Under the pieces are notes generated by a model that saw only the letters and a list, made by a program, of their open reading frames with translations, ran no database searches and was not told where the DNA came from. The translations under genes were made by a program, and so were the position numbers. A stretch of 35,492 nt of DNA from Clostridiales bacterium (GTDB lineage: Bacteria; Bacillota; Clostridia; Oscillospirales; Oscillospiraceae), in NCBI GenBank assembly GCA_004557655.1, contig SFGJ01000016.1, forward strand, positions 1-35,492, read 5' to 3'. Positions within the stretch are counted from its first letter, which is position 1, and every line of letters starts with the position of its first letter. Below are positions 15,805 through 23,226 of this stretch, in pieces.

Positions 15805-17412
15805 TCATTTGCCAACCGCTCTCTTCCACGCTTTGCCGCCTGTCATCAAACCGTGCTTGCGGGCTGTCAACAGCAACTGAAGCTCTGTGCATAAGGTGTT
15901 GCAGGGAGATTCCAAAATGTCGAACAGGGTGGACAGCGTGCAGGCGACCGCGAGTAAGCCGCTGTCCATGCCCATTTGCAGCAGAAGGATTGTATAGCAG
16001 GAGATCTCGCCGCCGGATACAGGCGGGTAGGCAACCGAGGCCAGAAACGCCATCAGGATCAGCAGCAGAAGCGACCCGAAAGACATGGTATCCCCGGTTA
16101 TATCCCGGATAGCGAAAATGACGAACACAAATTCCGCCGCAATCAGTGGCTTGTGGATCACTGTGCCGATAGGCAGCGCGAACCCCACCAACCTTTTGTC
16201 CATGCCAAACTCTCGTTCGCAGGTCTCGTAAGCATCTGAAAACGCGGAGGAGGAGCATACGGAGGAAAGCTGCGCCATAAAGGTGGGCCGTAGGGTCGCC
16301 CATAAAACCTTGACGGGTACCTCTATACGGCGGGACACATAGATGAGTTGGGCCGTTGTCACCACAGCGGTGAATGCCACAAACAGCACGATCATCTCGC
16401 CATAGCTCAGCAGATCACTGATGTTGGCGCCGAGTCCTGTGGAAAGCATGCTGAGATATACAAACACAGGTATCGCCTTTTCAAAGCCCGTCAGCAGCTT
16501 CAACACGATGGCACTGCCCTCGTCTACAATTTGAGCGGATAGCCCCGCCCTGCGCTGCAAAAACAGCATGGCAAGACCGACTACAAAGCCCAGAAAGATG
16601 ATTTGGAGCATATTGCCTTCGATCAGAGGTGACAGGGCGTTATCCGGCACAATGCCGGAAAGGAACCGGGTAAATGTGGTTAAATCGCCTTCCTTTTCGC
16701 CCATCGGAGAAAAGGAGAAAAACGCGATACACACTGCACTGGCACAAAGGATGGTTGCCATCATACTGAACAAGAATCGTATGCAGGCAAACCGCCCTAC
16801 CTGGTGGAATACACGGGGGCTGCCTACGCTCAGCACGCCGCTGATAACTGCCAACAGCATCATGGGCGTTACCACGGCGGTCAGGAACTTGCTGCACAGC
16901 CCTAAAAGCGGCTGGGTCACATAGTCCTGTATCAGTTCCACCGCAGAAGGCAGACCAAGCCGCAGCACCACTGCAGTCACGATGGCCAATGCCATGGCAG
17001 TCATCACATGACGCAGGCGATGACTGTCCTTGGCCTCCACGGAGATGTAGGCGCTGTTTTGTCCATGGTCAAACTGGTAGATCCAGTCGATCCCCAGATT
17101 TGCCAGAGTGCTCTCCACGCCACTGATACCGGAGACTTCCGACACCTCCGGGGGCGGCAGGCGAAAAGGCGTGCCATCCAATACCAGCGATAAATCCAGC
17201 CAATGGCCTTTTTCCTCGATGATGAGCTGCACTTTGCCGGATGCGGTGTTGCGCATCCAATGCAGGAGGATCTCCTCGGCGCTGAGCCGCAGCCTCAGGA
17301 TGTCCCGATGTGTAATGTAGGAATAGTCTGACAACACATCCGCTATCTGCGCGGAGATGTTGTCTACGCCCGCGGCGTCCAACAGATGTGTGTCCCGTAA
17401 AATTGTTTTCAT
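15805..17412 (-). CDS. Degenerate HATPase domain fused to a dicarboxylate symporter-like (SDF) membrane domain
   Basis: The 535-aa protein has residues ~1-128 that align in pattern with the nearby RsbW-like HATPase: LSAEEILLHWMRN, VLDGTPF, then SGISGVESTL and a closing strand. The N-box Asn is His (about 51) and the G1 Asp is Leu, so ATP turnover is unlikely. Residues ~134-520 are a multi-helix SDF (DAACS) domain with the serine hairpin SVCSSSAF. The Na+-binding NMDGT motif of glutamate transporters is replaced by VIHKPL, and the last-helix Asp/Arg set is also altered. It may be a substrate sensor rather than an importer (inference). GAGGAG lies unusually far (about 20 bases) before the ATG, but no nearer in-frame start fits. 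Confidence 0.8.
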   Translation of the reverse strand: MKTILRDTHLLDAAGVDNISAQIADVLSDYSYITHRDILRLRLSAEEILLHWMRNTASGKVQLIIEEKGHWLDLSLVLDGTPFRLPPPEVSEVSGISGVESTLANLGIDWIYQFDHGQNSAYISVEAKDSHRLRHVMTAMALAIVTAVVLRLGLPSAVELIQDYVTQPLLGLCSKFLTAVVTPMMLLAVISGVLSVGSPRVFHQVGRFACIRFLFSMMATILCASAVCIAFFSFSPMGEKEGDLTTFTRFLSGIVPDNALSPLIEGNMLQIIFLGFVVGLAMLFLQRRAGLSAQIVDEGSAIVLKLLTGFEKAIPVFVYLSMLSTGLGANISDLLSYGEMIVLFVAFTAVVTTAQLIYVSRRIEVPVKVLWATLRPTFMAQLSSVCSSSAFSDAYETCEREFGMDKRLVGFALPIGTVIHKPLIAAEFVFVIFAIRDITGDTMSFGSLLLLILMAFLASVAYPPVSGGEISCYTILLLQMGMDSGLLAVACTLSTLFDILESPCNTLCTELQLLLTARKHGLMTGGKAWKRAVGK

Positions 17413-17775
17413 AGGCGTTTAATGGTAAAATCTCCTCAAACAGCAACTTGGTATACTTACAGCTGGGGCAGGCAGCAAACTTCTGATACGGGTCGGATTT
17501 TTGCGCGGCGGCGTAGTGGCAGACGCTTTTTTATAACCGGCGGCACAGACCTGGAATTCGCGGTATTCCCGCCGCATAGGCCAAGGGGCCGTTTTACATC
17601 ATGTCCGCAACCGTCACATCGGACAGGGCGATACCATCATGATCATGCAGAGGGGCCGGAAGCGCCGAATGACCTTCATGGTCAGCACTGCGGCGACAGT
17701 CGTATGCCTGCTGCGGCTCCACGCAGCGATTCCCCTCAATCCAACCCATTTTTATCATGAGTTTATCATGGCAAG

Positions 17776-17826
17776 TGCAACAGAAGTGCAACACAGTGTC
17801 CAACATTTTGTTGCACTTTTGTTGCG
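17776..17826. promoter_or_regulatory. Mirrored heptamer operator (TGCAACA pairs, 11-bp spacing)
   Basis: TGCAACA occurs at 17776-17782 and 17787-17793, and its reverse complement at 17809-17815 (TGTTGCA) and 17820-17826 (TGTTGCG, one change). Each pair has an 11-bp period and the two pairs face each other. The last heptamer ends 10 bp before the TATAAT at 17837. Direct heptamers at 11-bp spacing just upstream of a -10 box are the known layout of SARP activator sites. Confidence 0.72.
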
Positions 17827-17836
17827 GTGAGGCAGA

Positions 17837-17842
17837 TATAAT
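17837..17842 (+). promoter_or_regulatory. -10 box of the C39-like peptidase promoter
   Basis: A consensus TATAAT has no -35 hexamer at 17 bp; TTGCAC would be 20 bp away. This fits a promoter that needs an activator bound to the adjacent heptamers. Confidence 0.65.
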
Positions 17843-17864
17843 GGATGAAAAGGAGGCGAGCTGT

Positions 17865-18590
17865 ATGACGGACAACAAAAAGACTCTGCCGGAGAAGCAC
17901 GTCATCGCTTACCCGGAAAAATATGCGCCTGATCTGCACAAGGACGGTGCTTCCTCTTTCGGGGGAATCACCGATCATGCCAACTCCCGCTACTATGTGT
18001 TCAATGACTACTATAACATGGTCAGCGACGAAACGCTCCACATCCTCACCCATTTTGAAACATATCAGCAGACCACGGAATACACTTGCGGTGCGGCCTG
18101 CGCCCTGATGGTGCTGAACTGGTTTGGACAAAAACGCTACCATGAGCGCCTGGTGGGACAGCTTATTGAGAGCCGGGAGGGCAGTGGGTCCACGGTGGAA
18201 AACATCGCGGATCTGTTTGACCTCATCGGCTGGAATGTGGAGTACCACGCCGCCACCGACCTGAAATTCGATACCATCGAGGGATTCGAGCGGTCAGTCA
18301 TTGACTATATTGACCGGGGTATCCCTATCATGGTGGACTGGGTGGACTGGGCTGGTCACTGGCAGGTCATCATCGGTATCGACACCTGCGGGTCCGATAC
18401 GCCCTATGACGATGTGTTGATCTTCGCGGATCCCTACGATATCACCGACCACTATCAGGATGGTTACTACATATTTCCCATGAGTCGTTTTTTCGGTATG
18501 TGGCGGGAAGGACCCTGCGCCGGAAAAGAAAAACCTTATAGCCAACCCTTTGTCATTGCCTATCCCGGGGATGGAGACCGAACGACATAA
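17865..18590 (+). CDS. C39-like papain-fold cysteine peptidase, cytoplasmic
   Basis: The 241-aa protein shows the C39-like peptidase pattern: QQTTEYTCGAACALMVLNWFG with nucleophile Cys75, WAGHWQVIIGID with His165, and IFADPYD with Asp189. It has neither a signal peptide nor transmembrane helices, unlike the C39 domains of bacteriocin exporters, so it should act in the cytoplasm, perhaps processing a local partner (inference). The ATG at 17865 is chosen because AAGGAGG precedes it by eight bases; longer readings run back through the operator. It stands alone between the phosphatase and symporter genes but its promoter carries the heptamer operator also found before the histidine kinase gene, linking it to the island. 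Confidence 0.8.
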   Translation: MTDNKKTLPEKHVIAYPEKYAPDLHKDGASSFGGITDHANSRYYVFNDYYNMVSDETLHILTHFETYQQTTEYTCGAACALMVLNWFGQKRYHERLVGQLIESREGSGSTVENIADLFDLIGWNVEYHAATDLKFDTIEGFERSVIDYIDRGIPIMVDWVDWAGHWQVIIGIDTCGSDTPYDDVLIFADPYDITDHYQDGYYIFPMSRFFGMWREGPCAGKEKPYSQPFVIAYPGDGDRTT

Positions 18591-18950
18591 AAAACGCGCC
18601 CGCGTTGGGCAGCGATACTAAGCTATACAGCTTTGCAATTGCTCTTTCGCAGTTGTTGAACCTGACAGGAATTGAAGGAACGACAGCCGTATCTGATACC
18701 ATCCAATGTGTTGGCCACACGTGGATTTAAAGGAATGCAGCTTTTTAGTGATGCGACATACAAGCTCTCCGGCATAGACAGTAGGTCCAATGCCGGAGAG
18801 CTTTTCAGACAGATGAAATTTTGAAGTGGGTGCTGTACCCGCACAGGGTGCACCACCGGCGCCAAGCGAGGGGATTTTAATTGCGATCCGTTTCTGTGTC
18901 GTCAAGGGTATCTTCATCCAACGCCTTAAATTTTTTGTATTCTGGTTGCC
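18591..18950. other. Convergent intergenic region with a long hairpin
   Basis: This 360-base stretch lies between convergent stop codons. Besides the hairpin at 18762-18805 it holds short broken frames on the + strand, for example one reading LYSFAIALSQLLNLTGIEG before a stop. These look like the remains of a gene or a repeated non-coding element, but I cannot identify them. No full gene is supported. Confidence 0.4.
18762..18806. terminator. Hairpin terminator between peptidase and phosphatase genes
   Basis: A perfect 14-bp stem AAGCTCTCCGGCAT (18762-18775) pairs with 18790-18803 across a 14-base loop and is followed by TTTTC on the + strand. The minus-strand T-run is short. Confidence 0.6.
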
Positions 18951-21380
18951 TTACTGCGCGCTGCCGTTCCACTGCACGCAAAGCATGGTAATGTCGTCGG
19001 ACTGCTCGGCATCCTGCACAAAGGCGTCGATGTCATCGGCTACCTTGGAACACAGTTCCTGAGGCGTACCGCAAGCGCCGTTGAGCACCTGTTCCAGCCG
19101 ATCCTCACCATAGAGCTCGTTCTGGATATTGGCAGCCTCGGTGACACCGTCGGTATACAGGAAGATCTGAGCGCCGGGCTGCAGCTGCATCTCATGTTTC
19201 CCATAGCGGATCATGTCCATGCCCGCCAGAACCAAGTTGGGCTTGGTGCGCAGGTAGGAGAAGGTGTCGTCCTTTTCCCGCAGCAGCGGCGGATTGTGGC
19301 CTGCATTGACATATTGCAGCACTCCGGTATGCAGATCCAAAAGACCCAGCCATGCAGTGACGAACATCTCCGCATCATTGTTCTGGCACAGGCCGCGGTT
19401 TGCTTCGGTGAAGATTTCGTCGATGCAAAGGCCGCTTTCTGCAAGATTTCGCAGCAGCGTCTTGGCCCGCATCATGAACAGAGCGCCGGGAATACCCTTG
19501 CCGGACACATCCGCTACCAGAAAGTACAGGCGGCTGCCGTCAGCCAGATAGAAGTCATAGAAATCGCCGCCGACTTCCTTAGCCGCATCCATGGAAGCGA
19601 AGATGTCAAAGTCCTTGCGCTCGGGATACGGCGGGAACACCGAGGGCAGGGAGGAACGCTGGATCTGCCGGGCAAACTCCAGTTCCCGGTCCATGCGCCG
19701 CTCAGCCTCTTCTATGTAGTGCTTCAAAGTAGCTATCGTGGCGTTGATATCGTCAGACAGGGAGGCGAACTCCTGATTTCCCCGCACATTCACGTGGACA
19801 TTCAGATTACCATCGGTAATCTGCGCCAGGGAAATATTGATCTTATGGATGTTGTTCACAATCAGCCGCTTGATGAGGAAATAGATCTGGGTAAACAGTG
19901 CCGCGAATACCAACATCTCCATAAATATCTGAATGGCGATGGCGATATTGCGGGAGAACATAGCCTCGGTGACGGGGATGGTGGCAATGAGGTAGAAACC
20001 TTCTGTCACGCGGAACATACAGAAGGAGTCCACATGATTGATCACTGCCTCAAACCGGGTGCCGGATGGCACATGGAGCTCCGCTCTGTTGCCGATGGAA
20101 AAAGCGTTTTTGCCCGCGTGGCCGCCGTTGTCGCTGATAATGGTCAGCGCCTCATCGCAGACGATAATACCGCCGGTCTTACCGATATGACGATTTTTCA
20201 CCGCCAGACGGATTTGCCCGGCGATGGCACTTTGAAACTGGTTGGCATCGTAGCCTACCTGCACAAAGCCGCCCTCCGGCAGCGCCACGCCGGCATATTT
20301 GCGGGAGATGGTGCTGTCATAAGTCAAAGGTTGATAGCTCTGCACAAAGCTCTTGGCTCCGTTCAGCAGGCAAAGAAACTCTGCCGACTGTTCTCCGGAT
20401 GCCATATCAAAACCCACAAACTCCGCCATTGTACTCTCAACGATTACACCATTGGGGCCGATAATGCTGATGCCGGCCACATCATACTGCTTCGCCAATG
20501 CTGTCAGCTCCGCACGGGTGCTGACGGCCGTTACTCTTCCGGCTACAGCCTGGGTGGTATGCAGCAGATTATCATCTGACACATCCCGCACATCATTTTC
20601 CACATCGTCCAAATTCAAAGAGAGCAGTTGGTCGGCATTGGCGTAGGCAATGCGGGTCTGCAGAGAATCGGTGAAGACGCTCGTGACAGCAAAGGCCACG
20701 ATGACACAGATCAGCAGGAGAAACTGGAACACCTGCGAGAGCTGATAGGAACCTTTGCGCCGCATCACCTTTTCCTTGCCGATGAGAGACACCAGCAGCA
20801 GCGACAGCATTACAGACACACCATTGCAGACGATCATGAGAGGCGCACACTTCTGTACCACCTGGAATGCGGTGAAGACATCATCCATATTGGTGATAAA
20901 CACGAGCAGCATATGCAAAACCTCTGTGGTCATGCCGATAGCCAGACCATAGAACCAAGAGGCCTTCTTGTTGTCGAACATATACTTCCGGCAAATCGCA
21001 CCGATCAATCCTGCCGCAAGGGTGCCAAGGGTGCATGCCAGCTGGCTGAATACGCCTGCGCCCCAGTAGGCAGCAAACCAACGGTATACGCCGCCTATGA
21101 CGCCGGCGATGATGCCCGCCGGACCGCCGAACAGCAAGCCTGCCGTCAGTGGAGCGGCGTTTCGAACATTCAGAATTGTGCCGTTGACAGGGATGCCTGT
21201 CTCTGTGGCCAGCACGGCGATGAGACCGAATAACGCGCCGATCCCCACCTGCTTGGCAGGGGAATTGATTTTTTTGATCCATGCCCGACGTTCGGCAAGA
21301 TAAAGAACCACAGACAACGCCGCGGGCAGCAGCGTCATAAACACAAGGGCCCCATACTGTAGCGCTTTCATTGCTGTCAT
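18951..21380 (-). CDS. LytS-type membrane receptor with HAMP and SpoIIE-like PP2C phosphatase
   Basis: The 809-aa sensor phosphatase begins with a 5TMR_LYT-type membrane region (about residues 1-205; GLLFGGPAGIIAGVIGGVYRW is the typical loop). Another helix near 225-245 leads into an extracytoplasmic sensory domain (about 250-470), then a helix, a HAMP linker with NISLAQITDGNLNVHVNV, and a PP2C/SpoIIE domain (about 575-805). The metal-binding Asp motifs are intact: GGDFYDFYL, VADVSGKGIPGALF, LYTDGVTEA and SDDITMLCV. It should dephosphorylate the STAS proteins of the same island in response to a ligand at the outer face. The start overlaps the receiver gene stop (ATGA, 21377-21380), so the two are coupled. 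SD GGAGG precedes the ATG by ten bases. Confidence 0.92.
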   Translation of the reverse strand: MTAMKALQYGALVFMTLLPAALSVVLYLAERRAWIKKINSPAKQVGIGALFGLIAVLATETGIPVNGTILNVRNAAPLTAGLLFGGPAGIIAGVIGGVYRWFAAYWGAGVFSQLACTLGTLAAGLIGAICRKYMFDNKKASWFYGLAIGMTTEVLHMLLVFITNMDDVFTAFQVVQKCAPLMIVCNGVSVMLSLLLVSLIGKEKVMRRKGSYQLSQVFQFLLLICVIVAFAVTSVFTDSLQTRIAYANADQLLSLNLDDVENDVRDVSDDNLLHTTQAVAGRVTAVSTRAELTALAKQYDVAGISIIGPNGVIVESTMAEFVGFDMASGEQSAEFLCLLNGAKSFVQSYQPLTYDSTISRKYAGVALPEGGFVQVGYDANQFQSAIAGQIRLAVKNRHIGKTGGIIVCDEALTIISDNGGHAGKNAFSIGNRAELHVPSGTRFEAVINHVDSFCMFRVTEGFYLIATIPVTEAMFSRNIAIAIQIFMEMLVFAALFTQIYFLIKRLIVNNIHKINISLAQITDGNLNVHVNVRGNQEFASLSDDINATIATLKHYIEEAERRMDRELEFARQIQRSSLPSVFPPYPERKDFDIFASMDAAKEVGGDFYDFYLADGSRLYFLVADVSGKGIPGALFMMRAKTLLRNLAESGLCIDEIFTEANRGLCQNNDAEMFVTAWLGLLDLHTGVLQYVNAGHNPPLLREKDDTFSYLRTKPNLVLAGMDMIRYGKHEMQLQPGAQIFLYTDGVTEAANIQNELYGEDRLEQVLNGACGTPQELCSKVADDIDAFVQDAEQSDDITMLCVQWNGSAQ

Positions 21381-21754
21381 AACCGATGATCCTCCGTATC
21401 CGCCTCTTTACACAATACCGCGGCCAAAGACGCTGCCGTGAACGGATAAATAATCCAGCCCAACACATCATCAGGCACGGTCAGCGGCAGGCCGCAAAGC
21501 ACCCGCTCCGCACCCATCAGATAGGCTTGCACATGGGGGCGCTCCTGCCGAACAAAATGGACCAGCTGAATGCCGTCCATACGTTTCATATCCACATCTG
21601 CCAGCAACATGTCCACGTCGTTTTGAAAAGCATATTTCCCTGCCATCAGGGGATCTGTTTCCTGCGCAATATACGCTGTTGGGAACAGAGACCGCAGCGC
21701 ACCGTGCAGGTCCGCCAGCAAGGCCTTATCGTTGCTGACTGTCAATATTTCCAT
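21377..21754 (-). CDS. Stand-alone receiver domain, degenerate
   Basis: The 125-aa protein has the response-regulator receiver fold and no output domain. MLLADVDMKRMDGIQLV contains the usual phospho-Asp position. The acidic pair after the first strand is weak (TVSNDKALL instead of a DD/DE motif) and the conserved Lys before the last helix is Tyr (WIIYPFT instead of a K-P-F pattern). Phosphorylation may therefore be lost or altered. Coupling to the PP2C receptor gene by a four-base overlap suggests it modulates that phosphatase. The ATG at 21754 has CAGGAGG nine bases upstream; longer in-frame readings run across the operator and are not supported. Confidence 0.8.
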   Translation of the reverse strand: MEILTVSNDKALLADLHGALRSLFPTAYIAQETDPLMAGKYAFQNDVDMLLADVDMKRMDGIQLVHFVRQERPHVQAYLMGAERVLCGLPLTVPDDVLGWIIYPFTAASLAAVLCKEADTEDHRL

Positions 21755-21821
21755 TCCTGTGCCTCCTGGTGCTCTTCGCAATTGGAATTGCAATTTGCGT
21801 TTTTTATGATAAAATGATGAA

Positions 21822-21840
21822 ATAAGGAATAATTCCTTAT
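21822..21840. promoter_or_regulatory. Perfect 9-bp inverted repeat upstream of the receiver gene
   Basis: ATAAGGAAT and ATTCCTTAT are perfect complements separated by one A, about 70 bp before the receiver start codon and within the divergent control region. It has the size and symmetry of a dimeric repressor or activator site. Confidence 0.45.
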
Positions 21841-21865
21841 GTAAGTTCCATCCTACACCTCCTAC

Positions 21866-21883
21866 TGCAACAAAAGTGCAACA
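21866..21883 (+). promoter_or_regulatory. Heptamer direct repeat (TGCAACA x2, 11-bp spacing) before the histidine kinase gene
   Basis: TGCAACA at 21866-21872 and 21877-21883 repeats with an 11-bp period, identical to the half-sites before the peptidase gene. It lies 50-67 bp upstream of the histidine kinase ATG. The promoter itself is weak by consensus (TTATCG near 21901), as expected for an activator-dependent one. Confidence 0.68.
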
Positions 21884-21932
21884 AAGAAATCGAAAACGGC
21901 TTATCGTGTGCTTTTTCAAAGGAGCGGATTTT

Positions 21933-23222
21933 ATGTCAGATACCCTGAAGTTCTTTTCCATAGCGGCGGATGTGTTCGGTATTCTGCTTGCCGTTGTCGC
22001 TATTTGGATGCTGTTCGTCAGCAAGATCCCGGAAGAAAAGACAAAAGGATATTTTTACGCCATCTTTCTCACCTTGCTTCTTGCCCTGACTTCCAATATG
22101 GTTGGTTTGCTCATGAAGGGCCACGGAGAGGGAATCGGGCAGTACATACTGCGGACATCCAACTTCTGCGAATATGCTTTTGGCTACGGGCTTGCGTATA
22201 TCCTCTCACGGTACTTCACGCACATCATAAGCGGCAATGCGGCGGGCAAATTAAAAAAATGGAATACCCTGTTCACCGGTGTGTTCTGTACATCTATGCT
22301 GCTGTTGATTGTCTCCCAGTTCAATGGTATGTACTATACCATTGACGCAGAGGGATTCTATCATCGGGGACAAGTATTCTGGCTGTCTCAGATTTTTGCA
22401 GTGGCCAATATGCTGCTCAATGCCGTTCTCATCATCCTGTATCGGCGCGAATTAAGCAAAAAAGAGCGCAACGCTTTCTTCGCCTATATTGCTTTTCCCA
22501 CCCTGGCACTGATCGTGCAGATCTATGTATACGGCATCTACCTGATGCTTCTTTTTTCAACCCTTTCCGCCATATTTATGATGATCTTTATCATCAGTGA
22601 CCAAACCGATAAATACATAGCCAAGGAGACAGAACTAGCCAACTTGCGCTGCGATGTCCTACTCTCGCAGATCCAGCCGCACTTCCTCTACAATGCGCTG
22701 ACAGCCATCTACCGATTGTGCGATGTGAAGCCCGAGATGGCCAAGACCGCCGTCAACGACTTCTCCAAGTATCTGCGGGGCAATTTGGACTCAATCAAGC
22801 AGACAAACCTTATCTCCTTCTCCGAGGAAATGAAACACACCCAAGCCTACCTGTCGCTGGAAAAGGTGCGGTATGAAGAAGACCTGGAGATCGTCTACGA
22901 TATCCAAACAGATGAGTTTCTGCTGCCCCCGCTGACCATTGAGCCGCTGGCGGAAAACGCAGTAAATCACGGCATTGCCAACAGACCCTGCGGCGGACGA
23001 GTGACCATCTCCACGGCAGAGCTGCCGGATTGCTATGAAATTTGCGTCGCCGACAACGGCGTAGGCTTTGACACAGACACTGTGCCGGAGGACGGCCGTT
23101 CCCATGTGGGCATTTCTGCCGTTCGCAGCCGGCTGCAGATCATGTGCGGCGGCACACTGACCATCCACAGCATACCCGGACAGGGCACCACAGCCACTGT
23201 GCATATTCCGAAAGGAGCGTGA
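21933..23222 (+). CDS. Membrane sensor histidine kinase (HisKA-less LytS/YehU type)
   Basis: The 429-aa protein has six to seven membrane helices (about residues 5-222), then a His_kinase domain (PF06580-like) with the phospho-acceptor in LSQIQPHFLYNAL (His250) and a HATPase domain with PLAENAVNHGI (N-box), VADNGVGFD (G1) and HVGISAVRSRL (G2). All catalytic boxes are present. It should phosphorylate the response regulator encoded five bases downstream. The membrane part has no recognised ligand-binding domain. The ATG at 21933 follows AAAGGAG. The heptamer repeats upstream suggest the pair is autoregulated. Confidence 0.92.
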   Translation: MSDTLKFFSIAADVFGILLAVVAIWMLFVSKIPEEKTKGYFYAIFLTLLLALTSNMVGLLMKGHGEGIGQYILRTSNFCEYAFGYGLAYILSRYFTHIISGNAAGKLKKWNTLFTGVFCTSMLLLIVSQFNGMYYTIDAEGFYHRGQVFWLSQIFAVANMLLNAVLIILYRRELSKKERNAFFAYIAFPTLALIVQIYVYGIYLMLLFSTLSAIFMMIFIISDQTDKYIAKETELANLRCDVLLSQIQPHFLYNALTAIYRLCDVKPEMAKTAVNDFSKYLRGNLDSIKQTNLISFSEEMKHTQAYLSLEKVRYEEDLEIVYDIQTDEFLLPPLTIEPLAENAVNHGIANRPCGGRVTISTAELPDCYEICVADNGVGFDTDTVPEDGRSHVGISAVRSRLQIMCGGTLTIHSIPGQGTTATVHIPKGA

Positions 23223-23226
23223 CCCT

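Larger units (their letters stand above)
17413..17864. other. Intergenic regulatory region between symporter-like and peptidase genes
   Basis: This 452-base divergent region holds the mirrored TGCAACA operator and a -10 box near its right end. A weak promoter for the symporter-like gene (TTGCTG-17-TATACC, about 17478-17450 on the minus strand) can be read near the left end. A 53-codon open frame on the minus strand (17757-17594) has no Shine-Dalgarno site and no recognisable similarity; it is only a candidate. I see nothing else in the middle. Confidence 0.5.

Noticed and set aside
17594..17757. 53-codon minus-strand frame next to the mirrored operator
   Set aside because: No SD and no recognisable motif. 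Kept only as a remark in the intergenic description.
19194..20579. 461-codon + strand frame
   Set aside because: It is a shadow of the PP2C receptor gene, whose catalytic Asp motifs are intact on the other strand.
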